Source of the DNA: Nonomuraea pusilla
GTDB lineage: Bacteria; Actinomycetota; Actinomycetes; Streptosporangiales; Streptosporangiaceae
DNA: 64,000 nt
NCBI RefSeq assembly: GCF_900109355.1
Contig: NZ_FOBF01000020.1
Span: 5,387-69,386 of the forward strand
Direction: 5' to 3'
This document shows positions 29,280 through 37,183 of this stretch, in pieces. The translations under genes were made by a program, and so were the position numbers. The notes under the pieces were generated by a model that saw only the letters and a list, made by a program, of their open reading frames with translations, was not told the DNA's origin and did not search any database. Every line of letters begins with the position of its first letter. Position 1 is the stretch's first letter.

Positions 29280-29431
29280 CGGTCCGTCAAAACCCCGGGA
29301 CTTTCACCACATGGGCACGATCAGCTCAAAAGAAGCTCGTAACCATCCTTAGTATCTGTGCGATCGTGGACAAGACGGGGCAAGTTCTCTGGAGACGCCA
29401 AACCCGGTTGGTAACAGAGGGTGATCACAAC

Positions 29432-30184
29432 GTGTCTGAATCCCCGGTACCCCACGAGTCCCCCATCTACCGTCGCATCGCCGACCGCCTCCGCGCCCGG
29501 ATCCTGTCCGGCGAACTGCGCGACGGGGACCGGTTGCCGGGCGAGAACGCCCTGATGGCCGAGTACGGCATCGCACGAGCCACCGCCAGGCAGGCGCTCG
29601 CCGTACTGATCAACGAAGGACTGGCGGTGCCCAGGCGCGGCTCGGGCGTGTACGTACGCCTGTTCAAGCCCATCCGCAGGCACGGCTCGCGCCGCCTGGC
29701 CCGCGAGCAGTGGGGCCAGGGCCGCTCCATCTGGGACGCCGACACCCATGGCCGCCCTTTCAGCGTCGACGAGGTGGAGGTGACGCGGGAACGGGCCTCC
29801 GAGGAGGTGGCAGGCATCCTGGAGAGCCGTGAGGTGTGGGTGCGCAGGCGGCGCTACTCGGTCGACACCAGGCCGGTGCAGCTCGCCACCTCGTACTTCC
29901 CCGCCCACCTCGTGGACGGCAGCGCCATCACCCTCGTGGACACCGGCCCGGGCGGCGTGTACGCGAGGCTGAGCGACCTTGGCCTGTCACCCGTGCACTT
30001 CACCGAGGAGGTGCGGGCCCGCATGCCGGCGCCCCGGGAGTGCGAGCTGCTCGACCTGCCCGGCGGCACACCGGTGATCGTGATCGAGCGCACGGCGTAC
30101 ACCGCCGCCGGGAGGCCCATCGAGGTGAACGAGATGGTGCTGGACTCGGCGGCGTACGTCCTCCAGTACGACTTCGACGCGTGA
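29432..30184 (+). CDS. GntR-family regulator, HutC/UTRA subfamily
   Basis: A 250-aa regulator. The N-terminal winged helix (about 10-75) contains LPGENALMAEYGIARATARQALAVL, and a C-terminal UTRA effector domain (about 95-245) contains YFPAHLVDGSAITLVDTGPGG and VIVIERTAYTAAGRPIEVNE. HutC types sense small sugars, histidine derivatives or other metabolites; the ligand is unknown. GTG start with AGAGGGTG upstream. The small gene 118 bases downstream is probably a functional partner, as such short genes often follow these regulators. Confidence 0.88.
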   Translation: MSESPVPHESPIYRRIADRLRARILSGELRDGDRLPGENALMAEYGIARATARQALAVLINEGLAVPRRGSGVYVRLFKPIRRHGSRRLAREQWGQGRSIWDADTHGRPFSVDEVEVTRERASEEVAGILESREVWVRRRRYSVDTRPVQLATSYFPAHLVDGSAITLVDTGPGGVYARLSDLGLSPVHFTEEVRARMPAPRECELLDLPGGTPVIVIERTAYTAAGRPIEVNEMVLDSAAYVLQYDFDA

Positions 30185-30234
30185 GACGAGCCGGTTGTCA
30201 AGCGATATTGCCCTGTCCATCCCGCTCATTGATT

Positions 30235-30244
30235 TCTCTAGAGA
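30235..30244. promoter_or_regulatory. Palindrome TCTCTAGAGA upstream of the small gene
   Basis: A perfect 10-base palindrome lies 58 bases before the small gene and 50 bases after the GntR stop. It is a reasonable GntR-type operator candidate, but binding is not shown by sequence. Confidence 0.4.
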
Positions 30245-30302
30245 TGTGGCGCACCTTCTAAGGAGATGGGACCTCGCGTCAGGGCCGGGAAGGGGAGGAC
30301 AG

Positions 30303-30542
30303 ATGTCCCTTGACCGACATCTCGCCGACATCGCCCGAGACTTCCCGCACTGGACCATCTGGCGGAGCGACGCGGGCCGCTGGTGGGCCACGAGACACCA
30401 TCCGCTGAACGCGGAGCAGCGCGACAGGGGATGCGCGATGACCATCGACGCCGACGACCCGGACGGCCTGCGCGACCAGCTCCGGGATCAGGAGAGGTGG
30501 GCCGCCGGGCACACGTGGGACCCCGGCCCCGCCCCTCCGTAG
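30303..30542 (+). CDS. Small hypothetical protein downstream of GntR
   Basis: A 79-aa protein without signal peptide or membrane segment. It begins MSLDRHLADIARDFPHWTIW and is rich in Trp, Arg and Asp (SDAGRWWATR; DLRDQERWAAGHTW-like C-terminus). Similar short Trp-rich proteins are common next to HutC/XRE regulators in actinomycetes, function unknown. GGGAGG-like sequence (GGGGAGGAC) precedes the ATG by about seven bases. Tandem repeats start directly after its stop. Confidence 0.7.
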   Translation: MSLDRHLADIARDFPHWTIWRSDAGRWWATRHHPLNAEQRDRGCAMTIDADDPDGLRDQLRDQERWAAGHTWDPGPAPP

Positions 30543-30550
30543 CGCCGACC

Positions 30551-30650
30551 GGCACGGCACGCAGCCGTCCGGCACGGCACGCAGCCGTCCGGCACGGCAC
30601 GCAGCCGTCCGGCACGGCACGCAGCCGTCCGGCACGGCACGGAGCCGTCC
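30551..30650. repeat. Five tandem copies of a 20-bp repeat
   Basis: The unit ggcacggcacgcagccgtcc occurs five times head to tail; the fifth differs at one base. Degenerate GGTCGGCACGGCCGGCACGGC copies continue to about 30715. No spacers separate the units, so this is a minisatellite and not a CRISPR. It is a likely strain-variable locus. Confidence 0.9.
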
Positions 30651-30789
30651 GGCCGGTACGAACGCAGCCGGTCGGCACGGCCGGCACGGCACGCGGCCGG
30701 TCGGCACGGCCGGCGCGCACGAGCAGCCCGGTGCCGGGTCCAGCGTCTCGGCGGCCCCGGCACCGGGCCACCACACGGGGGCCACGAGC

Positions 30790-30828
30790 GCGGAAGCCCC
30801 CGACCCAATCGGGGGCGGGGGCTTCCGC
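30790..30828. terminator. Strong hairpin, left border of the repeat tract
   Basis: GCGGAAGCCCCCG (30790-30802) pairs perfectly with CGGGGGCTTCCGC (30816-30828). It probably ends transcription of the GntR/small-gene unit. An almost identical GAAGCCCCCG stem occurs at 31168-31198. Confidence 0.8.
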
Positions 30829-30879
30829 TCCCACCACCCGACCCCCCGGGCCGCCCTCCGCAACGTCAGACCCACCCCT

Positions 30880-31165
30880 GGACGGCCCCATGAAATGGGC
30901 GACCACCCCCTCGGACACTCCCTGGAAGTGCGGCCCCCACCCCCCTCGAACACCCCTTGAAACAGCCGGCTCACCCCTTCGAGCGGCCTCTGGCATGACG
31001 GGCTGGACACCTGGGGCCGCCCCCTGGCATGACGGGCCGGACACCTCGGGCCGCCCCCTGAAATGACGGGCCGGACACCTCGGGCCGCCTCCTGAAATGG
31101 CGGGCTCACCCCCTTCGAGCGGCCTTCGGCAGGGCGGGCTGGATGTCTCGGGTCGTGCCCTGGAA
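30880..31165. repeat. Degenerate ~34-bp tandem repeat tract
   Basis: Three 34-base units in exact phase (30990-31023, 31024-31057, 31058-31091) contain TGACGGGC-GGACACCT-GGGCCGCC. More diverged copies extend on both sides and share a TGAAATG or TGGCATG core. Open frames across the tract exist on both strands but have repeat-like composition. I see no gene between 30543 and 31234. Confidence 0.75.
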
Positions 31166-31167
31166 TG

Positions 31168-31198
31168 ACGAAGCCCCCGCCGGTGGCGGGGGCTTCGT
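31168..31198. terminator. Strong hairpin, right border of the repeat tract
   Basis: ACGAAGCCCCCGC and its exact complement form a 13-bp stem with a five-base loop. It lies 37 bases after the end of the leftward DivIVA-like gene and probably terminates it. Confidence 0.85.
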
Positions 31199-31234
31199 GG
31201 AGGGCTGGTCGCTCGTGGCGTTTCGCCTGCGGGA

Positions 31235-33403
31235 TCAGTCCTTCTTGGCGTTCGGGAGGCGGACGATCGTCACCTCGGTGTCGTCGGCGGCGTCGCGCGC
31301 GGACCTGGCGTCGGAGACGATGATGCGCACGTCGTCCTCGGCCGACGGCTCACGACCGCGCTCGCCGCGCACCCCCTGGGCAGGCTCACCGGGACGCCCC
31401 GGCTGAGCGGCGCTCCTGCCTGCGGCGCCCCTGTCGGCGGCGGCCTGGGCGGCACCCGGACGCGCACCGTCCCGGCCCGCCGCCTCACCGGACAGGCGGG
31501 CGGCCACGTCACCGGAGGGACGTCCGGACGCCTCCCCCGAGAGCCGCGCCGCCACATCGCCGGAGGACCGGCCAGGCGCAGCAGCCCTGTCGACCGAAGG
31601 GCGGCCAGGCGCGGCGGGCGCCTCGCCTGAGGGGCGGGTGGGCGTTCCTGACGCGGCGGGCGCCTCGCCAGAGGGGCGGGTGGGCGTTCCTGACGGGGTG
31701 CGGCCGGCACCGGGCTCGGCTCCCGGCCGCACGGGGGACGGTCCCTCGCCTGCCGTGCTCCCGCCGAACCCCCTGCCCGCCGCGCCACCGCTCACGGAGG
31801 CAGCGGCCGGACCACCAGCAGCGGCACCGCCGCCACCCGGACCACCGGCACCCGGACCACCGGCACCAGCACCAGGACCAGGACGCCCGGCACCGGCACC
31901 GGCGCCGTCGCCCGCAGCGGCGCCACCGGCGGCGACACCGCCGGAAGCCGCACCGCCGCGGCCGCCCGCCCCGGGCCCACCGGCTACAGAGCCGCCGCCT
32001 GCCGAACCGCCCGCCCCGGGCCCACCGGCTACAGAGCCGCCGCCTGCCGAACCGCCCGCCCCAGGGCCACCGGCGCCAGGCCCACCGCTGGAACCACCGA
32101 CCACCGAACGGCCACCGGTGCCGGCCACACCGCTGGAGCCAGCAGCCCCAGGACCATCCGACCCATGGCCGCCGACCGCTGAACGAGCCGCCCCAGGACC
32201 ACCGGCTTCAGGGCCACCGACCGTCGAGCCGCCCGCCCGAGAACGAGCAGCTTCAGGCCCACCGGCCGCCGAACCACTCGCCGCACGGCCACCGGCGCCA
32301 GGCCCACCGCTGGGACCACCGGCCCCGGTGCCGCCGGACGCAGGCCCGGCGGCCGGCGCAGCGGCGGCCGGTGGCGTGGCGGGCTTGCCTTCCGTGGGCT
32401 TGCCTTCCGTGGGCTTGCCTTCCGCGGGCTGGCCCGCCGCCTGCTTGCCTTCCGCGGGCTGGCCCGCCGCCTGCTTGCCTTCCGCCTGCTTGCCTTCCGT
32501 GGGCTGGCCCGCCGCCTGCTTGCCTCCCGTCGCCGGCCCGGTCGGGGATCCCGCGGCCTGCGCCTTGCCCGACGGCCCGGCCGCGATCTCCGCGGGCGCC
32601 GACGGCGGCATCAGCGCGTCCGGCACCAGCGGCCCGGCCAGCGACTCCGCCCGCATGAGGTCGCCCAGCACCGAGTTGATCTCGTTCAGCCGCCTCACGA
32701 CCTCGGTGTGCGTGTTGCCGAGGTACTCGACGCGCCGTCCCGCGTGCTCGTCGATCGCCGCGCTGCGCTGCCGCGCTGTCGTGACCATGGACTCCGCCTC
32801 GGCGCGCGCGGCCGTCACCAACTGCTCGGCCTGCGCCTTCGCCGTCTCCACGGTCCGTTCGGCCTCGGCCTTGGCGTCGCTGACGAGGCGTTCGGCCTCG
32901 GCGCGCGCGGTGGCGCGCTGCTCCTCCGCGTCGTCGCCGGCCTGGGCGAGCATGCGCTCGGCCGCCTGCGTCGCCTCGTTGACGCGCCGCTCCGCCTCCG
33001 CCTGCGCCGAGGTGAGGATCTTGTCGGCCGTCTCGCGCGACGACGTCAGCAGCCTGTCGGACTCCGCCTTGGCGGTCTCGCGCAGGTGGGTGGCCTCCTT
33101 GTCGGCCTCCTCCCGCTTGGCCGCGGCCTCCTCCTCGCCCAGTTTGAGGATCTGCGCGAGCCTGGGGCTGAGGTCGTCGTAGCTCTGCGGCGTCTCGACC
33201 ATGCGCCGCCTGGCCTCCGCCAGCTCGATGCGGCCCTGCTCGGCCTGATCGATCGCCCGCGCCAGCCGCTCTTCCAGGTCTCGGATCTGGTTCCGGGTAC
33301 GGATCATGTAGTCGTGGACCTGGCGGCGGTTGTAGCCGCGCATCACGACCTCGAAGGTGTCCTCTTGCATCAGATCGGGAAAGCTCTCGTGCTGGTTTGT
33401 CAT
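31235..33403 (-). CDS. DivIVA-like coiled-coil protein with long low-complexity tail
   Basis: A 722-aa cytoskeletal-type protein. Residues about 10-60 form a DivIVA-like N-terminus (DTFEVVMRGYNRRQVHDYMI) and about 60-225 a long coiled coil rich in Ala/Glu. After NEINSVLGDLMRAES (about 235) comes a disordered tail of more than 400 residues: a GKQAAGQPAEGK repeat block (about 285-345), a Gly/Ala/Ser/Pro block, and RPSGEAPAA repeats. A charged end RIIVSDARSARDAADDTEVTIVRLPNAKKD is probably functional. It may organise polar growth or the hyphal tip, in the manner of DivIVA, Scy or FilP. The tail DNA is repetitive, so length may vary between strains. Confidence 0.82.
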   Translation of the reverse strand: MTNQHESFPDLMQEDTFEVVMRGYNRRQVHDYMIRTRNQIRDLEERLARAIDQAEQGRIELAEARRRMVETPQSYDDLSPRLAQILKLGEEEAAAKREEADKEATHLRETAKAESDRLLTSSRETADKILTSAQAEAERRVNEATQAAERMLAQAGDDAEEQRATARAEAERLVSDAKAEAERTVETAKAQAEQLVTAARAEAESMVTTARQRSAAIDEHAGRRVEYLGNTHTEVVRRLNEINSVLGDLMRAESLAGPLVPDALMPPSAPAEIAAGPSGKAQAAGSPTGPATGGKQAAGQPTEGKQAEGKQAAGQPAEGKQAAGQPAEGKPTEGKPTEGKPATPPAAAAPAAGPASGGTGAGGPSGGPGAGGRAASGSAAGGPEAARSRAGGSTVGGPEAGGPGAARSAVGGHGSDGPGAAGSSGVAGTGGRSVVGGSSGGPGAGGPGAGGSAGGGSVAGGPGAGGSAGGGSVAGGPGAGGRGGAASGGVAAGGAAAGDGAGAGAGRPGPGAGAGGPGAGGPGGGGAAAGGPAAASVSGGAAGRGFGGSTAGEGPSPVRPGAEPGAGRTPSGTPTRPSGEAPAASGTPTRPSGEAPAAPGRPSVDRAAAPGRSSGDVAARLSGEASGRPSGDVAARLSGEAAGRDGARPGAAQAAADRGAAGRSAAQPGRPGEPAQGVRGERGREPSAEDDVRIIVSDARSARDAADDTEVTIVRLPNAKKD

Positions 33404-33558
33404 GGGGGTTACCTAGGGTTTGCGTGAGGCGGGGGATAACTGCGAGTTGTGAGGGTCTGACGACGTCACGTCAGGAAACGACTTTCCTGCCATCTGCCCA
33501 CGTCCGCAACCGGAACGCCACACCCGGGTCACTCCACCCGGGAATTACGATGTGACGG

Positions 33559-34080
33559 ATGTACATAGCAGCTTTGGACAACGGGGCAGTTCCGGACATC
33601 CACCCTGAAGCGTACGTCGCGCCGGGTGCCGTCGTGGTCGGGCGGGTACGGGTGGGCCGGGCGTCCAGCATCTGGTACGGCTCCGTTCTCCGGGGGGACG
33701 ACGAGCGGATCGAGATCGGCGAGGAGTGCAACGTACAGGATCTGTGCTGCCTCCACGCCGACCCCGGACAGCCCGCGGTGCTGGAGGACCGCGTCAGCCT
33801 GGGCCACAAGGCGATGGTCCACGGCGCGTACGTGGAGCGCGGGGCGCTGATCGGCATCGGCGCGATCGTCCTGGGCGGCGCGCGGGTGGGCGCGGGCACG
33901 CTGGTGGCGGCAGGGGCGCTGGTCGGGCCGGGCAAGAGGATCCCGGCGGGGGTGCTGGTCGCGGGCGTGCCGGGCCGGGTCGTGCGCGAGCTGACCGACG
34001 ACGACCGGGCGTCGTTCGCCCGCACGCCGGACAACTACATGGCCAAGGCGGTCAGGCACCGGCAGGCGTCAGCAGTTTGA
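33559..34080 (+). CDS. Gamma-carbonic-anhydrase family protein (left-handed beta-helix)
   Basis: A 173-aa hexapeptide-repeat protein. The gamma-CA core is RGDDERIEIGEECNVQDLCCLHADPG, followed by VSLGHKAMVHGAY, giving the three metal-binding His. Some homologues hydrate CO2 and others act in acyl-carnitine or other small-molecule steps. TACGAT (33546-33551) ends seven bases before the ATG, so it appears leaderless. The 3' end overlaps the opposing lipoprotein gene by 29 bases. Confidence 0.88.
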   Translation: MYIAALDNGAVPDIHPEAYVAPGAVVVGRVRVGRASSIWYGSVLRGDDERIEIGEECNVQDLCCLHADPGQPAVLEDRVSLGHKAMVHGAYVERGALIGIGAIVLGGARVGAGTLVAAGALVGPGKRIPAGVLVAGVPGRVVRELTDDDRASFARTPDNYMAKAVRHRQASAV

Positions 34081-34954
34081 TCAGCACCTCGTCCGACACC
34101 GACGCCGTGTTGAGCGGGTCGGCGTAGTCGGGCAGTTCGGGCCGCAGGAAGCGGACGAAGTCCACGGTCATCTTCAGGTCGGGCGTGCCCTTGATCAGCT
34201 TGGCGTTGGCCTTGGCGGCGTCCTTCTTCAGGGTGTTGAAGCTGTCCCAGTCGGTGTAGGCGGTCAGGCCCCACTGCAGCACCTCGGGAAGCTGCGCGGG
34301 CCAGCGCCGTCCGACCTTCCACGCGCCGCCGTCCTCCTTGTACAGGGCGGCGGCGACGCGGCCGACCCTGGCGAGGACGACCTCCACCCAGCCGCTCTTG
34401 ACGGTGATCTCCTGCGGTTTGGAGCTGCCGTTCTCGGTGTACTTGACCTCGAGCTGGCCGGGCTGGTCGGCGGTGCCGGTGGTGACGGAGAGCCAGGTCG
34501 GCTGCGCGTACGAGTTGGGCACGCGCGCCATGAGCCCGCCGAGGGAGAACTTGCGCCTCGGCTTGCCGCCCTTCTTCCCCTCGACCTTGATCCTGGCGTG
34601 CATGACGATGTCGCCGGCGAGTTCCTGGTAGACGAAGGGGCCGCGGAAGCCGTCGAACCAGGCGGACGTCCTGGGCTCCAGGTACAGCGCGCCCTTCGCG
34701 GTCTTGTTCACGTCGAGCTTGGCGATCCTGTCGACGTCCTTCTCGGTGTCGCTGAGCTTGGACCAGACGGACAGTTCCGACGCGTCGGCGAACTCGCTGG
34801 AGGCGGAGCCGACCTCGCCTCCTGGCGTGGGGGGTTTGGCGTTCTGCATCGTGAGCACGCCGGCTCCGGTGGGCGACGGCTGTGCCTGGGTCGCCGTCCC
34901 GCATGCCGCGAGCATGCCCGTGACCGCCAGGACCCCTGCCATCTTCGCCCTCAT
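34052..34954 (-). CDS. Predicted lipoprotein of unknown function
   Basis: A 300-aa exported protein. The signal MRAKMAGVLAVTGMLAAC ends in a good lipobox (LAAC, Cys 18). The rest contains a beta-rich region (about 75-230: FVYQELAGDIVMHARIKVEG, PTWLSVTTG, KSGWVEVVLARVGRVAAAL) resembling concanavalin-like/DUF1349 domains that bind carbohydrates; this match is tentative. The ATG at 34954 has CAGAAT (complement of 34962-34967) seven bases upstream; an in-frame ATG at 34963 is the alternative. Confidence 0.72.
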   Translation of the reverse strand: MRAKMAGVLAVTGMLAACGTATQAQPSPTGAGVLTMQNAKPPTPGGEVGSASSEFADASELSVWSKLSDTEKDVDRIAKLDVNKTAKGALYLEPRTSAWFDGFRGPFVYQELAGDIVMHARIKVEGKKGGKPRRKFSLGGLMARVPNSYAQPTWLSVTTGTADQPGQLEVKYTENGSSKPQEITVKSGWVEVVLARVGRVAAALYKEDGGAWKVGRRWPAQLPEVLQWGLTAYTDWDSFNTLKKDAAKANAKLIKGTPDLKMTVDFVRFLRPELPDYADPLNTASVSDEVLIKLLTPAGA

Positions 34955-35027
34955 AGCGGACATTCTGCCGTGTATTGCTGGTAGGTGATCCGGATGGGCC
35001 CTCGGGCCCTGCCGTACCATGGCCTGC

Positions 35028-36365
35028 GTGCGCCGCTGGGACGCGTTCACCGCCGCGGAGGCGGAGGTCCGCGCGATGGTCTCCGACCCGCGCTGGCAGG
35101 GGCTCTCCGTGCCCGATCGCGCGCACGTCCTGGCGGCGAGGGTGCTGGTCACGGGCGACGGCGACCGGTGGCTGTTCGGGTCGCACGCGCGCTGGCGCCT
35201 GCTCGACCCGGCCGACGGCCGCTGGCTGCTCGCGCCGCCGCCGAGGGGCGAGCGGGCGCGCAAGGCGGGGCACGCGGCGGGCGAGCTGCCGGGCGAGGTG
35301 GTGCCGCAGGGCCCCGACTTCGCCCCCGAGCCCGGCTCCACGCAGGCCTTCGTCGGGCCCGACGTGCCCGAGCACCTGACGGAGCAGATCAGGCTCCTGG
35401 TACGGTCCGCGGGCCGCAAGTCGGAGCTGGACTACCCGCTGACCGCGTTCGGCGAGATCTTCGCCTCGGACGTGCCCGGCACGGTGGCGGCCGTCTGGGG
35501 CACGGTCATGTGGTGCGCGTACGCGCCCGCCTTCGACGGCAACGAGCGGCTGATCACGGTGTTCGGCGAGTACCTGCGCCGGTCGCTGCCGGGCGACGAG
35601 TGGGTGCGGTGGCTGCCCGCGCCGCCGCTGCTCGACCTGGTGACGCTGGTGGCGGAGCGGCTGCGTTCCGGCCGGGAGCGCGAGGCGCTGCGGCTGGCGG
35701 CGCTGATGGCCGACACGGCGCAGATCCTGCTGTCGGACGCGAGGTTCAGGCCGCGCGCGCTCGCGCTGCTGACCATGGTGGAGCCGGCGCTGCGCAGGCA
35801 CGGCCTCGACGCCGCGGCGGCGGCGCGCGGCGACGGGGAGGTGCTGCGGGCGTGGCTGGCCCGCTGCCCGGTCCGGCTGGGCCGCGCCCTGCTGTGCGAG
35901 ACGGATCACGAGGCGGACTTCGCGCACGCCGTGTACGACCTGTGCGAGGCGCTGGAGTTCGCGCCCGAGCCGCGCGGGGCGGCGGCCGGGTTCCTGGCCG
36001 ACCTGTCGGACTCGCGCGGCCTGCTGGCCGGCCGGCTGGACCACCGGCTGAGGGCCGCGTACGAGGCGCTGGAGTGCGCGGGGCTGACGGGGACGTCGGC
36101 CGCGGAGTCCACGGCGCCGGAGGGGTTCGCCGTCACGGGTCCGGGGGCGCTGAGCGCGGCGGTGGAGGCGGCCATGGAGACCGTGAACGCCCCGCTGGTG
36201 GCCCCTCCGGACCGGGCGGGGAAGGCGGCGGTGCTGGGGGCGGCGTACGCCATGGGCCTCGCCTGGGGGCGGTTGACGGGGGCGAGGATGCCGGAGCGCG
36301 GGCTCGCCGCGCAGGCGGCGCTGGTGCGAGCGATCATTCATGAACGCGATGATCATCACTTCTAA
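35028..36365 (+). CDS. Hypothetical cytosolic protein, 445 aa
   Basis: No known domain is recognised. The protein is Ala/Leu/Arg-rich and helical, with no signal peptide or membrane segment. It starts VRRWDAFTAAEAEVRAMV and has conserved-looking segments ELDYPLTAFGEIFASDVPGT and FARALLCETDHEADFAHAVYD-like. The GTG at 35028 is preferred because TACCAT (35015-35020) ends seven bases upstream, indicating a leaderless mRNA. The ATG at 35019 would lie inside that box. Confidence 0.75.
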   Translation: MRRWDAFTAAEAEVRAMVSDPRWQGLSVPDRAHVLAARVLVTGDGDRWLFGSHARWRLLDPADGRWLLAPPPRGERARKAGHAAGELPGEVVPQGPDFAPEPGSTQAFVGPDVPEHLTEQIRLLVRSAGRKSELDYPLTAFGEIFASDVPGTVAAVWGTVMWCAYAPAFDGNERLITVFGEYLRRSLPGDEWVRWLPAPPLLDLVTLVAERLRSGREREALRLAALMADTAQILLSDARFRPRALALLTMVEPALRRHGLDAAAAARGDGEVLRAWLARCPVRLGRALLCETDHEADFAHAVYDLCEALEFAPEPRGAAAGFLADLSDSRGLLAGRLDHRLRAAYEALECAGLTGTSAAESTAPEGFAVTGPGALSAAVEAAMETVNAPLVAPPDRAGKAAVLGAAYAMGLAWGRLTGARMPERGLAAQAALVRAIIHERDDHHF

Positions 36366-36580
36366 CCCACTAAAGACACTATTTCCCGCCTTACTCGCCC
36401 ATATCCCCGTAACACTTCAGACAACAGCCCTTTCGCTGAATTGTGATCTCGGATTCGGGAAATGGTCCCACTGGGGTCCCCGAGGCGACGAAAGGAATGA
36501 CTCCGATGGGCCATGTCGCCCCGAGGTGCCCCGCCGTAACCTCGTAATGGGTGTGGGCTGCGGACAGGAAGGACGACGCG

Positions 36581-36742
36581 GTGGGGCACAATGACCTGGA
36601 CTCTCGGGTCCACGACCGTGTCGCGTTGGACGAGATTGCGCTCTACGCCGAGGTGCTCACCGCCGTAGCAGGGAGCGAGCGGCGGCTCACCTTGGACGAA
36701 CTCGACGACGCGCTCGGATTGCGGACTTCGGCGAGCCGCTGA
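36581..36742 (+). CDS. Small hypothetical protein
   Basis: A 53-aa protein starting VGHNDLDSRVHDRVALDEIALYAEVL and ending in a helix-turn-like LTLDELDDALGLRTSASR. Composition suggests three helices. It resembles short conserved actinobacterial proteins of unknown function. GGAAGGA lies eight bases before the GTG, and a T-tailed terminator follows 20 bases after the stop, which supports a real gene. Confidence 0.7.
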   Translation: MGHNDLDSRVHDRVALDEIALYAEVLTAVAGSERRLTLDELDDALGLRTSASR

Positions 36743-36762
36743 AGGACCATCACATGGGTCTA

Positions 36763-36789
36763 GTCCCGGGCTCCTCAGGAGTCCGGGAC
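36763..36789 (+). terminator. Intrinsic terminator of the small gene
   Basis: GTCCCGG-g-CTCC-tca-GGAG-t-CCGGGAC folds into an 11-bp stem with one opposed mismatch. TTTTT follows a few bases later at 36793-36797. Confidence 0.85.
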
Positions 36790-36830
36790 GATGGTTTTTC
36801 ACGGGCGGCTCAGAGCACGACATGACTAGT

Positions 36831-36855
36831 CAGTAGGAGCCTCAGGCTCCTACTG
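36831..36855 (-). terminator. Hairpin after csoR
   Basis: CAGTAGGAGCC-tca-GGCTCCTACTG is an 11-bp perfect stem with a three-base loop, 18 bases beyond the csoR stop. Confidence 0.75.
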
Positions 36856-36873
36856 AGCGTCCTCGGAAGGCTC

Positions 36874-37155
36874 CTAGGAACGCACGAGGCGCGCGATCGC
36901 CGCCGACGCCTCCTTCACCTTGGCTTCGGCCTCCGGCCCGCCGCTGTTGACGGCGTCGGCCACGCAGTGGGAGATGTGGTCCTCCAGCAGGCCCAGCGCC
37001 ACCGCCTGGAGGGCGCGGGTGGCCGCGGAGACCTGGGTGAGGATGTCGATGCAGTAGGCGTCGTCGTCGACCATCCGCTGCAGGCCCCTGATCTGGCCTT
37101 CGATCCGCCTGAGCCGCGTCAGATAAGCCTGTTTGTCTCCGCTGTACCCATGCAT
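36874..37155 (-). CDS. csoR: CsoR-family copper-sensing repressor
   Basis: A 93-aa all-helical metal sensor. It has the Cu(I) ligand set of CsoR: Cys in DDAYCIDIL (35), His in DHISHC (60) and Cys four residues later (64). The opening MHGYSGDKQAYLTRLRRIEGQIRGLQRM is typical of the actinobacterial group. It should release DNA when Cu(I) binds. No copA or copZ is adjacent in the window; its targets must lie elsewhere. Confidence 0.92.
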   Translation of the reverse strand: MHGYSGDKQAYLTRLRRIEGQIRGLQRMVDDDAYCIDILTQVSAATRALQAVALGLLEDHISHCVADAVNSGGPEAEAKVKEASAAIARLVRS

Positions 37156-37183
37156 GCTTCTACGGTACCCGGAACCCGTATCC

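Noticed and set aside
30238..31109. Minus-strand frames reading through the repeat tract
   Set aside because: They merely translate the tandem repeats in two frames; there is no ribosome binding site and composition is repetitive.
30551..31165. Possible CRISPR array
   Set aside because: Units are contiguous without unique spacers, and no cas gene is present.
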